NCBI GenBank assembly: GCA_002337455.1
Contig: DDGC01000023.1
Coordinates: forward strand, 1 to 64,000
Direction: 5' to 3'
DNA: 64,000 nucleotides
Origin: Rhizobiales bacterium UBA1912
Lineage (GTDB): Bacteria; Pseudomonadota; Alphaproteobacteria; Rhizobiales; Devosiaceae
The position numbers and the translations under genes are program-made. Positions 25,580 through 34,522 of this stretch are shown one piece after another (position 1 is the first letter of the stretch; each line of letters opens with the position of its first letter). The notes below the pieces were generated by a model. It saw nothing but the letters and a program-made list of their open reading frames with translations, searched no databases and had not been told where the DNA came from.

Positions 25580-26412
25580 TCGGTGATGACCGGCAGGTCG
25601 GGATCGGCGATCAGGTACTGGGCGACAAGCGCGTCGATGACGCCTTCGGACTTCAGTTCGGCGATCGCTTCATTGACCCATTCGACAAGGTCGTTGCCCT
25701 GCTCGAAGATCAGGCCGTGGCCGTAATCGTTTTCGTCGGGAGTGAGAATGGCGGCGATGGTGGCGTCGGGCACCTGGACCGCTGTGAGATAGAGCGCCGT
25801 GGGCAGTTCGGTGGCGACTGCGTCGATCTGATTGCCCTGCAGGGCCTGAAACAGGCCGACCTGATCGTTATAGACGGCGGGTTCGGTGACGCCGATGATC
25901 TCTTCGACGTAATCGAGATCGGTGGTGCCGATCATCACGCCCCAGCGCACTTCGCGCAGATCGGCAAAGCTGGTTGCCTGTTCGACTGCCGAGCCGGGCA
26001 TGGCAACGACGGCCTTTTGCGGCTGGTAGTAAACGTCGGAGAAGGTGGCGATCTGGGCGCGATCCTCGGTGACCGAGATCTGCTGGATGCCGAAATCATA
26101 ATCCTTGGCGCCCGGCGCTATGGCCTGATCGAAGGTCTCGCGCACCCAGACCACGTCTTCGGCCGCAAAGCCCATCTTTTCGGCGAGGGCATAAACAAAG
26201 GCGCTTTCGAACCCTTCGCCGTTGGAGGGGTCGTTGTCCATCATCCAGGGCGGAAAGACCGGGTCGGAGGTTGCGACTGTGAGTTGGCCCGGCGTCAACA
26301 GGCGCGCATCGTCGGGGGTGTTGTCCTGAGCGTGGGCAGCGCCGACAGCAAGCGCAACCGAGAGCGATGCCACGACAGCGATGCTGCGTAACAATGAGAT
26401 TTTTACCGACAT
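25576..26412 (-). CDS. Amino-acid ABC transporter substrate-binding protein (family 3)
   Basis: A 278-residue periplasmic binding protein with a signal peptide (MSVKISLLRSIAVVASLSVALAVGAAHAQ) and family-3 features: LTVATSDPVFPPWM, GFESAFVYALAEKMGF, ISVTEDRAQIATFSDVYY and the C-terminal ELKSEGVIDALVAQYL. ATG 26412 has GGAGG nine bases upstream. It leads the three-gene uptake operon. The amino acid bound cannot be told from sequence. Confidence 0.9.
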   Translation of the reverse strand: MSVKISLLRSIAVVASLSVALAVGAAHAQDNTPDDARLLTPGQLTVATSDPVFPPWMMDNDPSNGEGFESAFVYALAEKMGFAAEDVVWVRETFDQAIAPGAKDYDFGIQQISVTEDRAQIATFSDVYYQPQKAVVAMPGSAVEQATSFADLREVRWGVMIGTTDLDYVEEIIGVTEPAVYNDQVGLFQALQGNQIDAVATELPTALYLTAVQVPDATIAAILTPDENDYGHGLIFEQGNDLVEWVNEAIAELKSEGVIDALVAQYLIADPDLPVITE

Positions 26413-26675
26413 GATCGAAGACCTCCAGCGTCCAAGGGAGAAAAAGTCCGAAGCTTCAGATATTATCGGGCGCGCAGGCGCACGCAAGAGGCGTCTCTGA
26501 CCCGGTTGTCACAAACCCCACCCGATAGGGGCTAATTTTTTGCCGCGACAGCGTTTTTTTGCCCTTCGGGGGTGGACGTGACGCATTGGCGCCGTAATCA
26601 TTGCCGCTATTAATTCATATACCTCCGCGGCCGGTTCGGCCGGCTGCCAAACATATTAGATCGGGTCATTTGGGG

Positions 26676-28532
26676 ATGATCGACTGGATTTATCCGCTGC
26701 TCCTCGTGGGCGCGGCCCTCATCGTCGTTTCGGTTTTTACCAGTCTCGTGGCGTTCCGCTTCGGGGCGCCCTTGCTGCTGCTGTTTCTGGGCATCGGCCT
26801 TGGGGCGGGCAGCGACGGGCTGGGCATACAGTTTTCCGACGTCAATACTGCCTATTTCGTGGGCTCGCTGGCGCTGGCGGTCATCCTTTTCGATTCAGGG
26901 TTCGGAACATCGCTGAAATCGTTCAGGCAGGCGGCGGCGCCTTCGATCGTCCTGGCGACGGTTGGCGTGCTCCTGACCACGGCAATCGTGGGCATGGCGG
27001 CGCGCCTGATGTTCGGGTTCGGCTGGGCCGAGGGCCTGTTGATGGGGGCAATCGTCTCCTCGACCGACGCGGCGGCGGTGTTTTTCCTGTTGCGCGTGGG
27101 TGGCATCACCATTCGCGACAAGGTGCGTTCGACGCTGGAAGTGGAATCGGGATCGAACGATCCGATGGCGATCTTCCTGACCATCATGTTCGTCGAGCTT
27201 CTGGCCTCGGGATCGGGGATCACCGGGTTCACTCACGACTTTGTCGTCGGGTTCGGATTGCAGATGGGGCTCGGTGTGGTGCTGGGCATTGCCGGAGGGG
27301 CGGCGATCGTCTTCATCATCAACCGGGTCGAACTCGAGGGTGCGCTCTACCCAATTATCGTTCTGGGGATGGCGGTGCTGCTGTTTGCCTTTACCGGGCT
27401 TTTAGGCGGATCGGGGGCGCTGGCGGCCTATGTGGCGGGGCTCGTGGCGGGCAATCGCCGGGTGCGGGCGCGCGCAACGCTGGTGCGGTTTCAGGACGGC
27501 ATGACCTGGCTGGCCCAGATCGTGATGTTTCTTATCCTGGGCCTCCTGGCCAGCCCGTCCCAGTTTGGCGACGTGGCACTGCCGGCGGTGGCGCTGGCAT
27601 TGTTCCTGATGTTCGTGGCGCGGCCCGTTGCCGTGTGGCTGTGCCTTCTGGCGTTCCAGTATCAGCGCGATGAAATCGCCTTTATTTCCTGGGTGGGTCT
27701 GCGCGGTGCGGTCTCGATCCTTCTGGCCATCCTGCCGCTGATCGCGCTGCTCGAAAACGGGTCGGTGCTGTTCAATACGGCGTTCATCATCGTTTTGACG
27801 TCGCTATTGGTGCAGGGCTGGACGATCCGGCCGATGGCGCAATGGCTGGGGCTTATCGTGCCGCCGCGCATCGGGCCGGTCGAGCGCGTGGGGCTCGAAT
27901 TGCCGGGCAGCGCGCATCACGAGTTGATCGTCTATCACGTTGTCGAAGGCAGCCCGGTGGCCGAGGGTGAACGCCTGCCGCGCTGGGCGCGTCCGTCGCT
28001 GATCGTGCGGGACGGGCAATCGATGCGCTTCCAGTATGCCGGGCGCATCAAGGCCGGCGATTACGTCTATATGTTCATCGCGCCGCGCTATACGCGCCTG
28101 CTCGACCGGTTGTTCGCCAGCCCCACCAAGGTGGAAGCTGACGACAAGGATTTCTTCGGGGAGTTCCGGATCAATCCCGAGCGGCCACTTGCGGCGCTCA
28201 AGGATGCCTATGATGCGCAGATCGGCCCCAATGTCTCGCTGGAGAAGACCATTGGAGACTATATGCGCGAGCGTCTGGGCGGGACGGCGGAAATCGGCGA
28301 CCGGGTGGCGATCGGGGCGCTGGAGCTGATCGTGCGCGAGGTCGATATCGAGGGCGAGGTTTCAGAAGCCGGGCTGGCCATCGATCAGGACGCGCAGAAA
28401 GCGCGCGTGCCGGTGTTCATGAGCGGGCGGGAGCTCAGGGAATTCGTGCGCACCAAGATCGACGCGCGGCGCAACAGGAAGATCAACGAAAAGATCACCA
28501 AGCAACCGGCCGCCGATTCCTCTCAGGACTAG
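26676..28532 (+). CDS. K+/H+ antiporter (NhaP2/CvrA-like, CPA1 family)
   Basis: A 618-residue protein. Residues about 1-400 form a multi-helix Na+/H+-exchanger domain with SSTDAAAVFFLLR and EVESGSNDPMA, the ion-site region of CPA1 exchangers. A TrkA-C/RCK-C domain follows (about residues 415-490), and then a CorC/HlyC transporter-associated domain (about 505-590). The tail is charged (KIDARRNRKINEKITK). This order matches the CvrA/NhaP2 potassium exporters. ATG 26676 starts the first membrane segment directly. It diverges from the amino-acid ABC operon with 263 bases between. Confidence 0.9.
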   Translation: MIDWIYPLLLVGAALIVVSVFTSLVAFRFGAPLLLLFLGIGLGAGSDGLGIQFSDVNTAYFVGSLALAVILFDSGFGTSLKSFRQAAAPSIVLATVGVLLTTAIVGMAARLMFGFGWAEGLLMGAIVSSTDAAAVFFLLRVGGITIRDKVRSTLEVESGSNDPMAIFLTIMFVELLASGSGITGFTHDFVVGFGLQMGLGVVLGIAGGAAIVFIINRVELEGALYPIIVLGMAVLLFAFTGLLGGSGALAAYVAGLVAGNRRVRARATLVRFQDGMTWLAQIVMFLILGLLASPSQFGDVALPAVALALFLMFVARPVAVWLCLLAFQYQRDEIAFISWVGLRGAVSILLAILPLIALLENGSVLFNTAFIIVLTSLLVQGWTIRPMAQWLGLIVPPRIGPVERVGLELPGSAHHELIVYHVVEGSPVAEGERLPRWARPSLIVRDGQSMRFQYAGRIKAGDYVYMFIAPRYTRLLDRLFASPTKVEADDKDFFGEFRINPERPLAALKDAYDAQIGPNVSLEKTIGDYMRERLGGTAEIGDRVAIGALELIVREVDIEGEVSEAGLAIDQDAQKARVPVFMSGRELREFVRTKIDARRNRKINEKITKQPAADSSQD

Positions 28533-28590
28533 AAAATTTCCGCGTTTCTTCGAATCGCGTCATTTGCTCCAGCACTTTGGTTGGTCGCGC

Positions 28591-28627
28591 GTCCGAACCG
28601 ATAAAGTCCCGTCCACTTTATCTGGAC
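28591..28627. terminator. Hairpin between antiporter and flavin-reductase genes
   Basis: GATAAAGT / ACTTTATC (28600-28607, 28615-28622) with outer GTCC / GGAC pairing makes a long stem. It overlaps the flavin-reductase stop and lies between converging genes. It may be a bidirectional terminator or a copy of a dispersed repeat. Confidence 0.5.
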
Positions 28628-29187
28628 ACGCTCTGGTCCAAAGCCTTGTAGCCGCGCCGGTGCCAGATGAGCGGGGCGCGATCGGGGAAGGATCTGGTGT
28701 GGGTCACGATGCCTGCGTAAAGCGTGTGGGTGTCCATGATTATCGACCCGGACAGCACGCAATCGAGGCTGGTGACGGCGCCGGAAAGGAGGGGCTGGCC
28801 CGAGGACCAATGCTCCCAATCGGCAGTCGAGAACCGGTCCTGCGGCCCCCAGCCGGCAAAGGCGTCGGCCACTTTTTCCTGGCCCTGTGCCAGCACCGAC
28901 AGCGAGAAGCGGCCCGCGGCCTCGATGGTCCCGGCCAATTCGGTATCGCGGGTGATCGATACCATGATGGCGGGCGGCTCGGCGCTCAGCGAGAGCATGG
29001 CGGTTACCGTGCGCCCGTGCTGCGCGTCGCCCATGCGGGCCGTGACGACGGTGACGGCGGCAGCCAACGTGCTCATGGCGCCGGTGAACTGGGAAGGGGG
29101 CACAGCGTCGGGGGCGGATGGATGGTCCGCCAGAGCGAGGGCTAGAGCCGGGTTGGCCGGCGGAAATTTGATGTTCGGTTTGGTCAT
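28618..29187 (-). CDS. Flavin reductase-like (DIM6/NTAB) protein
   Basis: A 189-residue FMN-binding split-barrel protein. It contains FTGAMSTLAAAVTVVTAR, GRTVTAMLSLSAEPPAIMVSI (the flavin phosphate region) and GRFSLSVLAQGQEKVADAFAG, typical of short-chain flavin reductases that supply FMNH2 to monooxygenases. No partner monooxygenase is adjacent. It diverges from the cysteine-rich regulator at 29299, which probably controls it. Confidence 0.88.
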   Translation of the reverse strand: MTKPNIKFPPANPALALALADHPSAPDAVPPSQFTGAMSTLAAAVTVVTARMGDAQHGRTVTAMLSLSAEPPAIMVSITRDTELAGTIEAAGRFSLSVLAQGQEKVADAFAGWGPQDRFSTADWEHWSSGQPLLSGAVTSLDCVLSGSIIMDTHTLYAGIVTHTRSFPDRAPLIWHRRGYKALDQSVSR

Positions 29188-29298
29188 TTCAGGGCAGTTT
29201 TGAGCGCCGATTTGTGTGAAGAAACCGGCGGGGCTTGATCTTGCGGCCCGGTCTCTGTATTTTCCAAGTAAGTGCTTTCTAAATGTCGCTCAGGAGCC

Positions 29299-29991
29299 AT
29301 GTCAAGCATCAAACCCGTGATTGAAAATTCTCCTTCATTGCCCGAGACGGGAAACTGGTCTCCGCGCAATGCGGCTGAACGCGTCCTGTTCCATCTCAAG
29401 ATGCATGGGGACAAGTCGGCGGCCGAGCTGGGCCGCGCGCTCGGAACGTCCGGGGAGGCGGCGCGCCAGCAATTGGTGCGGCTCGCCGAAGAGGGGCTTG
29501 TCGAAAGCTGGAGCCAGTCGCGCGGCGTGGGGCGGCCATCGCAGTTCTGGCGGCTGACGGGGGCCGGGCAATCGCGATTTCCCGATACTCATGGGGCGCT
29601 GACGGTTGAACTGCTGGGCATCCTGGGTGACACGCTTGGCACCGACGTTCTGTCCCGGATAATCGACACGCGCGAGGAGCGCACCAAATCGGTCTATCAC
29701 GCGGCAATGCGCGACGCGGGAACGCTGGGCGAACGGGTGGCCCGGCTGGCCGATTTGCGGTCGGCGGAAGGGTATATGGCCGATTGGGAGGCCGATGGTG
29801 AGGGCGGCTACGTCCTTTATGAAAACCACTGCCCGATCTGTGCCGCAGCGACAGCGTGCCAGAATTTCTGCCGGGCAGAACTCGCGGTGTTCCGCGACGT
29901 GCTGGGCGCCGACGCCAGGGTCGAGCGTACCGATCATATCGTCATGGGGGCGCGGCGGTGCGCCTATCGAATCTCCGCGGCAGGGGCGTAG
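29299..29991 (+). CDS. HTH transcriptional regulator with cysteine cluster (SufR-like, COG2345)
   Basis: A 230-residue protein. The N-terminal winged helix (residues about 22-92) has LGRALGTSGEAARQQLVRLAEEGLVE. The C-terminal part carries cysteines at 178, 181, 187, 191 and 221 (NHCPICAAATACQNFC ... RRC), the pattern of SufR-type iron-sulfur regulators. It probably senses Fe-S status, oxygen or nitric oxide. CAGGAG precedes ATG 29299. It is divergent from the flavin-reductase gene across 111 bases; its own target site could not be assigned. Confidence 0.8.
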   Translation: MSSIKPVIENSPSLPETGNWSPRNAAERVLFHLKMHGDKSAAELGRALGTSGEAARQQLVRLAEEGLVESWSQSRGVGRPSQFWRLTGAGQSRFPDTHGALTVELLGILGDTLGTDVLSRIIDTREERTKSVYHAAMRDAGTLGERVARLADLRSAEGYMADWEADGEGGYVLYENHCPICAAATACQNFCRAELAVFRDVLGADARVERTDHIVMGARRCAYRISAAGA

Positions 29992-30033
29992 CCGGGCCGT
30001 CGATCGTTCGATAAAATCGAATAATGAATGAAC

Positions 30034-30070
30034 TATAGTCCGGATTATCCGAACCGATGAGCGGACTATA
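30034..30070. promoter_or_regulatory. Inverted-repeat operator candidate upstream of the MhqO-like gene
   Basis: TATAGTCCG (30034-30042) and CGGACTATA (30062-30070) form a perfect nine-base inverted repeat, enclosing an inner palindrome CGGATTATCCG (30041-30051). It lies about 105 bases upstream of the dioxygenase start and may bind a quinone- or thiol-sensing repressor encoded elsewhere. Confidence 0.5.
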
Positions 30071-30108
30071 TTGGTCTCCAACGGGCCCATTGAGGGTTTT
30101 TGTTTGTG

Positions 30109-30151
30109 GTGCTGTCGAGACGAAAAAGTCTGCAACTTTTTCTGACAGCAC
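30109..30151 (+). other. Leader hairpin before the MhqO-like gene
   Basis: GTGCTGTC / GACAGCAC outer arms and GAAAAAGT / ACTTTTTC inner arms form a long interrupted stem ending 23 bases before the ATG. It may be a 5' UTR structure or a dispersed repeat; there is no sign of a known riboswitch. Confidence 0.5.
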
Positions 30152-30174
30152 TCTAACCGATTGGAGATGCGACA

Positions 30175-31107
30175 ATGCTCGATCAGATCAGAGGCTTGCA
30201 CCACGTGACCTCCATGTCACGCGATGCCGACGCCAACAATCACTTCTTTACCGATACGCTCGGGCTTCGCCGGGTCAAAAAGACCGTCAATTTCGACGAG
30301 CCTTCGGTCTATCACCTCTATTATGGCGACGAGGCCGGAACGCCGGGGTCGGTGATGACCTATTTCCCCTTCCCTCACATCGTCAGGGGCCGTCCGGGCA
30401 CCGGCGAGGTGGGCGAGACCGTGTTTTCCGTTCCCGAGGGCAGCCTGGCGTTCTGGAAGGAACGGTTTGCCGAAAAGGGCGTCAACGGGGTGATTTCCGA
30501 AGAGGCATTCGGCGAAAACCGGCTGCGCTTTGCCGCCGTCGATGGCGACAGTTTCGCGCTGGTGGAAGCCAAGGGCGACAGCCGCGCGCCGTGGACGGGC
30601 GGCGCCGTGGCCGGTGACGAAGCGATCCGCGGCTTTGCCGGGGCAACGCTGCGGCTTGGCGACAGCGGGACGACCGAAGAACTGCTCAAATTCATGGGCT
30701 ATGAACACGCCGACACCTCCAAGGGCATCAAGCGTTTCGTGATACCCGGCGGCAATGGCGCCGATGTGATCGACCTGCAGACCCTGCCCAACATGCAGCG
30801 AGGCGATCTTGGGGCTGGATCGGTGCATCATATCGCCTTTGCCGTCGACGATCGCGAGGCCCAGAAGGCAGTGCGTCAGGCGCTGCTCGATACGGGGTAT
30901 CAGGTGACGCCGGTTATCGACCGCGATTATTTCTACGCGATCTATTTCCGCACACCCGGCGGCGTGTTGTTCGAGATTGCGACCAACGAGCCCGGTTTCG
31001 ACAAGGACGAAGATGCCGCGCATTTGGGCGAGGCGCTCAAGCTCCCCACCCAGCACGAGCATCGGCGGGCGTGGCTGGAAACCCATCTGCCCGAAATAAA
31101 GGACTGA
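30175..31107 (+). CDS. Ring-cleaving dioxygenase, VOC superfamily (MhqO/LinE-like)
   Basis: A 310-residue two-module VOC protein. It begins LDQIRGLHHVTSMSRDADANNHFFTDTLGLR. Metal ligands are visible as His in LHHVT, His in SVHHIAFAV and Glu in GVLFEIATNEPGF. MhqO-like enzymes open (hydro)quinone rings and protect against quinone stress. GGAG precedes the ATG. It forms a two-gene operon with the hydrolase that starts three bases later, as mhqO-mhqD pairs do in other bacteria. Confidence 0.88.
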   Translation: MLDQIRGLHHVTSMSRDADANNHFFTDTLGLRRVKKTVNFDEPSVYHLYYGDEAGTPGSVMTYFPFPHIVRGRPGTGEVGETVFSVPEGSLAFWKERFAEKGVNGVISEEAFGENRLRFAAVDGDSFALVEAKGDSRAPWTGGAVAGDEAIRGFAGATLRLGDSGTTEELLKFMGYEHADTSKGIKRFVIPGGNGADVIDLQTLPNMQRGDLGAGSVHHIAFAVDDREAQKAVRQALLDTGYQVTPVIDRDYFYAIYFRTPGGVLFEIATNEPGFDKDEDAAHLGEALKLPTQHEHRRAWLETHLPEIKD

Positions 31108-31110
31108 ACC

Positions 31111-31719
31111 ATGAGCGAAACTTATTTCACCAAGGAGCATGCCGGGCAGGACCGGCAGGCACCGACGCTCGTCCTGCTGCATGGTACGGGGGGCGATGAG
31201 AACCAGTTCTTCAACCTGGGGCGGCAGCTGCTGCCCCAGGCCCGGCTGGTCGCTATCCGGGGCGATGTTTCCGAGGGTGGCGCGCTGCGTTATTTCAGGC
31301 GGACCGGGGAGGGCGTCTATGACATGGACGATCTGGCGGTCCGGACTGAAAAGATGGCGGGCTTTCTCAAGGGGCTGGATGCCGGCGGCCCGCTGATCGG
31401 GCTCGGCTATTCCAACGGCGCCAATATTTTGGCCTCGGTGATGATGGCCCATCCCGAACTTGTCGATGCGGGTGTGCTGATGCATCCGCTGATCCCGTGG
31501 GACCCCGAACCCGTCGAAGGGCTGACTGGGCGTCGCGTGCTGATTACCGCAGGGCGGCGCGACCCGATTTCCCCGGCCAATCGCACCCAGGCTCTGGCCG
31601 ACTGGTTCGTCGGGCAGGGCGCGACGACGGAGGTCGCCTGGCACGAGGGCGGTCACGAAATCGTGCAGAGCGAACTGTCGGCTGTTGCCGGTTTTCTTGA
31701 TGGCTACGGTGACAGTTAA
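31111..31719 (+). CDS. Alpha/beta-hydrolase, carboxylesterase (MhqD-like)
   Basis: A 202-residue phospholipase/carboxylesterase-family protein. It has the HG motif (LVLLHGTGGDENQF), nucleophile GYSNGAN, Asp in AGRRDPISP and His in WHEGGHEI, a complete triad. It pairs with the ring-cleaving dioxygenase directly upstream and probably hydrolyses its products. A terminator hairpin lies just after the stop. Confidence 0.88.
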   Translation: MSETYFTKEHAGQDRQAPTLVLLHGTGGDENQFFNLGRQLLPQARLVAIRGDVSEGGALRYFRRTGEGVYDMDDLAVRTEKMAGFLKGLDAGGPLIGLGYSNGANILASVMMAHPELVDAGVLMHPLIPWDPEPVEGLTGRRVLITAGRRDPISPANRTQALADWFVGQGATTEVAWHEGGHEIVQSELSAVAGFLDGYGDS

Positions 31720-31757
31720 CAGGGCGTAAACCACTCGCCCGCTACGGTTTCTCCAAT

Positions 31758-31787
31758 GTCGGGCCCCCTTCAAGGGCCCGCCTTTTG
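31758..31787 (+). terminator. Terminator after the MhqO/MhqD-like operon
   Basis: A perfect seven-base-pair stem CGGGCCC / GGGCCCG with loop CCTTCAA is followed by CCTTTT. Its position argues against using the ATG at 31756 for the diguanylate cyclase. Confidence 0.65.
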
Positions 31788-31791
31788 GGGG

Positions 31792-33606
31792 ATGTGGCGG
31801 GCGATGGTGAGATCGCTTTTTGGCCGACTGGCCGGACCGAGCCTGCGTACGCGGGTGCTTTGGCTCGTGCTCGCGGCGCTGGTGCTCGTTGGGCTTGCCG
31901 GATGGCTGACCATCAACCGGATCATCGAATCCCTGACCTTCCAGTTCGGCACGATGATTGCCGAACGGCAGGTTCAGTACGATCGCTATCGCGGCATGGC
32001 GGCGCTGGGGCGGGAGATCTCGCTGGCCGGGGCGCTGAGCCGCTCACCGGCCATACTCGAGTGGTTCGCCGACGAAAATGGCGAAGCGGCCGAGGCGCGT
32101 GGACTGGCCGAGATGGAGCACTACCGGACGTCGTTTACCGACCAAAGCGTCTTTCTGGTGGTCAACGCCTCGGGCAATTACTATTTCAACGATGCCCAGA
32201 ACAGCTATGGCGAGGACCCTTACAGCTACACGCTGCAGCCGGACCTGGAGCGCGACGCCTGGTATTACGCGACGCGGACCCGGCGCGAGGGATGCCATCT
32301 CAACGTCAATGTCGATGACGTACTCAAACTCACAAAAGTCTGGATCAATTGCATCGTCAGCAGGGATGGCGAGGTGCTGGGCATGGTGGGCACCGGGCTC
32401 GACCTTTCAGACTTCATCCGCGAAGTTGTCGATCTGCCCCAGCCGGGGGTCGATTCGATCTTTGTGGACCAGAGCGGCGCGGTGCAGGCACACCGGGACG
32501 CTTCGCTTGTCGATTTCCGATCGATCACCAAGGACATAGCGGAAAAGACCACGGTCTTTTCGCTGGTGGACGACATCACCGACATGGCGTTGCTGCGCGC
32601 CATGATGAACGGGGCGATGGAATCGCCGGACGAGATTCGCACCGCGACGCTGACCATGGGCGGGATGCCCAGGCTGGTCGGCGTGGGCTATCTCGACCAT
32701 ATCGGCTGGTACAACATCACCGTGATGGATCTTAGAACCATCATCGACCGGCGCATCTTCATTCCTGTGGGGCTGGCTGCCATCGCCATCCTCCTGGCGG
32801 TGGGATTGGCGCTGAGCTGGATTTTCCGCATCGTGGTTCTGGACCGGCTCGGCAAGGTCGAGGCGGGACTTGTTGCGCTGCGCGAAGGCAAGCGGGCGGT
32901 GATGAAGCCCGATCGGAGCGCCGACGAAATCGGCAGGCTGTCACGCACGCTGATCGAAATGTCCGATACCATAACCGAAGCGCGGGTCAGTCTTGAAAGC
33001 CAGGTGCGCGAGCGCACAGAACAGCTCCAGTCGCTGGTCAATCTCGACGCGCTCACGAAAATCTACAATCGTCGGGGTTTCGAGGAAAAGTTCATCGTCC
33101 ATCGCCGCCGGGACGACGATGCGGATCGCGTCAACGGACTGATGCTGATCGACATCGACAATTTCAAGACCGTCAACGATACCGCCGGTCATTCGGCGGG
33201 CGATCAGGTGGTGATCGAGGTGGCGCGCCGGCTCAAGGCAGCCCTGCGGCGCGTGGACGTCTGCGGGCGGTGGGGCGGGGACGAATTTATCGTCCTGGTC
33301 CGCGATTGCTCGCCCCAAGCCCTGTCCCAGATCGCCAATGCGCTCACCCAAATGATGCGGCAGATGCCGGTCCTGTTGTCGGACGGAGAGCATCTGCCGG
33401 TAACGATCAGTATCGGCGCCGTACTGGTGCGCGCCGATGAAGGTATCGAATTTGCCACCGAAATGGCCGACGCGGCGCTCTACCGGGCCAAGGAAGACGG
33501 GCGCGACAGGGTGGTGCTGTTTAACCGCGACGAGCCTTTTGGCGAGAGCGCCGAAGAGGATGCGGCCGACGCTGAAGCGCAGGCCAGGGACGGCGAGAAC
33601 GTTTAG
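31792..33606 (+). CDS. Membrane-bound diguanylate cyclase (Cache sensor, HAMP-like, GGDEF)
   Basis: A 604-residue signalling protein. A first membrane helix (about residues 20-40) is followed by a periplasmic sensor of about 280 residues with Cache-like features (YYFNDAQNSYGEDPYSY; CIVSRDGEVLGMVGTGLDL), a second helix (IFIPVGLAAIAILLAVGLALSWIF), a HAMP-like stretch and a GGDEF domain. The active site GGDEF is at about residue 495, preceded by the RxxD inhibitory site (RRVD), so product inhibition is expected. It makes c-di-GMP. ATG 31792 was preferred because an earlier ATG (31756) lies at a terminator hairpin; 31804 is also possible. Confidence 0.88.
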   Translation: MWRAMVRSLFGRLAGPSLRTRVLWLVLAALVLVGLAGWLTINRIIESLTFQFGTMIAERQVQYDRYRGMAALGREISLAGALSRSPAILEWFADENGEAAEARGLAEMEHYRTSFTDQSVFLVVNASGNYYFNDAQNSYGEDPYSYTLQPDLERDAWYYATRTRREGCHLNVNVDDVLKLTKVWINCIVSRDGEVLGMVGTGLDLSDFIREVVDLPQPGVDSIFVDQSGAVQAHRDASLVDFRSITKDIAEKTTVFSLVDDITDMALLRAMMNGAMESPDEIRTATLTMGGMPRLVGVGYLDHIGWYNITVMDLRTIIDRRIFIPVGLAAIAILLAVGLALSWIFRIVVLDRLGKVEAGLVALREGKRAVMKPDRSADEIGRLSRTLIEMSDTITEARVSLESQVRERTEQLQSLVNLDALTKIYNRRGFEEKFIVHRRRDDDADRVNGLMLIDIDNFKTVNDTAGHSAGDQVVIEVARRLKAALRRVDVCGRWGGDEFIVLVRDCSPQALSQIANALTQMMRQMPVLLSDGEHLPVTISIGAVLVRADEGIEFATEMADAALYRAKEDGRDRVVLFNRDEPFGESAEEDAADAEAQARDGENV

Positions 33607-33896
33607 GCCAACAGATCGTCCCAATCGGGATGGCGGCGGAACTGGACGGCCACATAGGGGCATTGGGGGACGATCTTGAAGCCGCCCTGGCGCGCGTCGG
33701 CGACGGCGCGCTTGACCAGCTGCAGGGCAATGCCGCGGCCCTCGAAGGCGAATGGAACGCCGGTGTGGGTTATGATGATGGAGCCGTCGGGACGGCGCAG
33801 GTACGTCATCTCAGCCTGATCCCCCTCGCTGAGATCAGCCCAATAGCGCCCACGGTCGCCGTTTACTGTGAGTTGGATGTCGAGATCGATTGCCAT
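33603..33896 (-). CDS. GNAT-like N-acetyltransferase (YjdJ type)
   Basis: A 97-residue short acetyltransferase-like protein. It contains DQAEMTYLRRPDGSIIITHTGVPFAFEGRGIALQLVKRAVADARQ and a C-terminal VPQCPYVAVQFRRHPDWDDLL, the signature of the YjdJ/GTLF family in which a Cys-Pro-Tyr follows the CoA-binding GRGIA loop. Its target is unknown. ATG 33896 has AAGGA eight bases upstream. Its stop overlaps that of the converging diguanylate cyclase. Confidence 0.85.
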   Translation of the reverse strand: MAIDLDIQLTVNGDRGRYWADLSEGDQAEMTYLRRPDGSIIITHTGVPFAFEGRGIALQLVKRAVADARQGGFKIVPQCPYVAVQFRRHPDWDDLLA

Positions 33897-34003
33897 GGAC
33901 GGGTTCCTTGGGGGTGGGTCTTTGGGATGCACATGAGACATGGTTGTGGTTGACGGCAAGGGCAAGCATTTGCACTCTCTTTGTCCGATATCAAGGAGTT
34001 GCC

Positions 34004-34396
34004 ATGAGCCTGCCCATCCACCACATGATCGAGCGCGGCCCGCGGCCGGTCGCTCCGTTTTCCCATGCCGTCGAAGCCGATGGCTGGGTGTTCGTCACCG
34101 GACAGATGCCGACCGATCCCGATGCGCCCGATGCGCCGCTGCCGGAGGGCATCGAGGCCCAGACGCGCCGCGTGATGGACAATCTGGGGATCGTTCTGGG
34201 CGGGATCGGGCTTTCGCTGGAAAACATCACGATGGCTCGCATCTATCTTACCCAGTTCGAGCGCGACTATGCGCAGATGAACGCGACCTACCTGACCTAT
34301 TTCGAGGCTGGAAAGCTGCCGGCCCGGACGACAATCGGGGTCACCGGGCTGGCGGTTGGGGCCTTAGTCGAGATCGACCTCATCGCGCGCCGCTAA
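34004..34396 (+). CDS. RidA family protein
   Basis: A 130-residue standard-length RidA protein. It has VEADGWVFVTGQMPTDPDAP, QTRRVMDNLGIVLGGIGLSLENITMARIYL and the C-terminal PARTTIGVTGLAVGALVEIDLIARR with the Arg that contacts the substrate carboxylate. It hydrolyses enamines/imines from PLP-enzyme reactions. AAGGAG precedes ATG 34004. It is the second RidA in the window, unlike the longer one at 1106. Confidence 0.9.
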   Translation: MSLPIHHMIERGPRPVAPFSHAVEADGWVFVTGQMPTDPDAPDAPLPEGIEAQTRRVMDNLGIVLGGIGLSLENITMARIYLTQFERDYAQMNATYLTYFEAGKLPARTTIGVTGLAVGALVEIDLIARR

Positions 34397-34513
34397 GTTA
34401 GGTGAGGGCCGGCTGCAAACGGCACTGGTCTGCGCTTCCGGTGCTCACGTACCAAAGTACGCTCCGCTCCGGTTCTCGAAGATCACCATTTTCGGCTCAC
34501 CCTGACCTAACTT
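34395..34513. repeat. Hairpin repeat R1 (about 119 bp)
   Basis: The ends are inverted repeats AAGTTAGGT / ACCTAACTT. The interior shares long blocks with R2 at 38555-38679 (GGCCGGCTGCAAACGGCAC; CTGCGCTTCCGG; CTCACGTACC; GTACGCTCCG; TCCGGTTCTCGA). The element lies between a plus gene stop and a converging minus gene, starting in the RidA stop codon. The arms differ between copies but still pair. Confidence 0.8.
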
Positions 34514-34522
34514 CCCCAACTA

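Noticed and set aside
31756..31791. Upstream start for the diguanylate cyclase
   Set aside because: It lies on the terminator hairpin of the MhqO/MhqD-like unit and has no ribosome-binding site.
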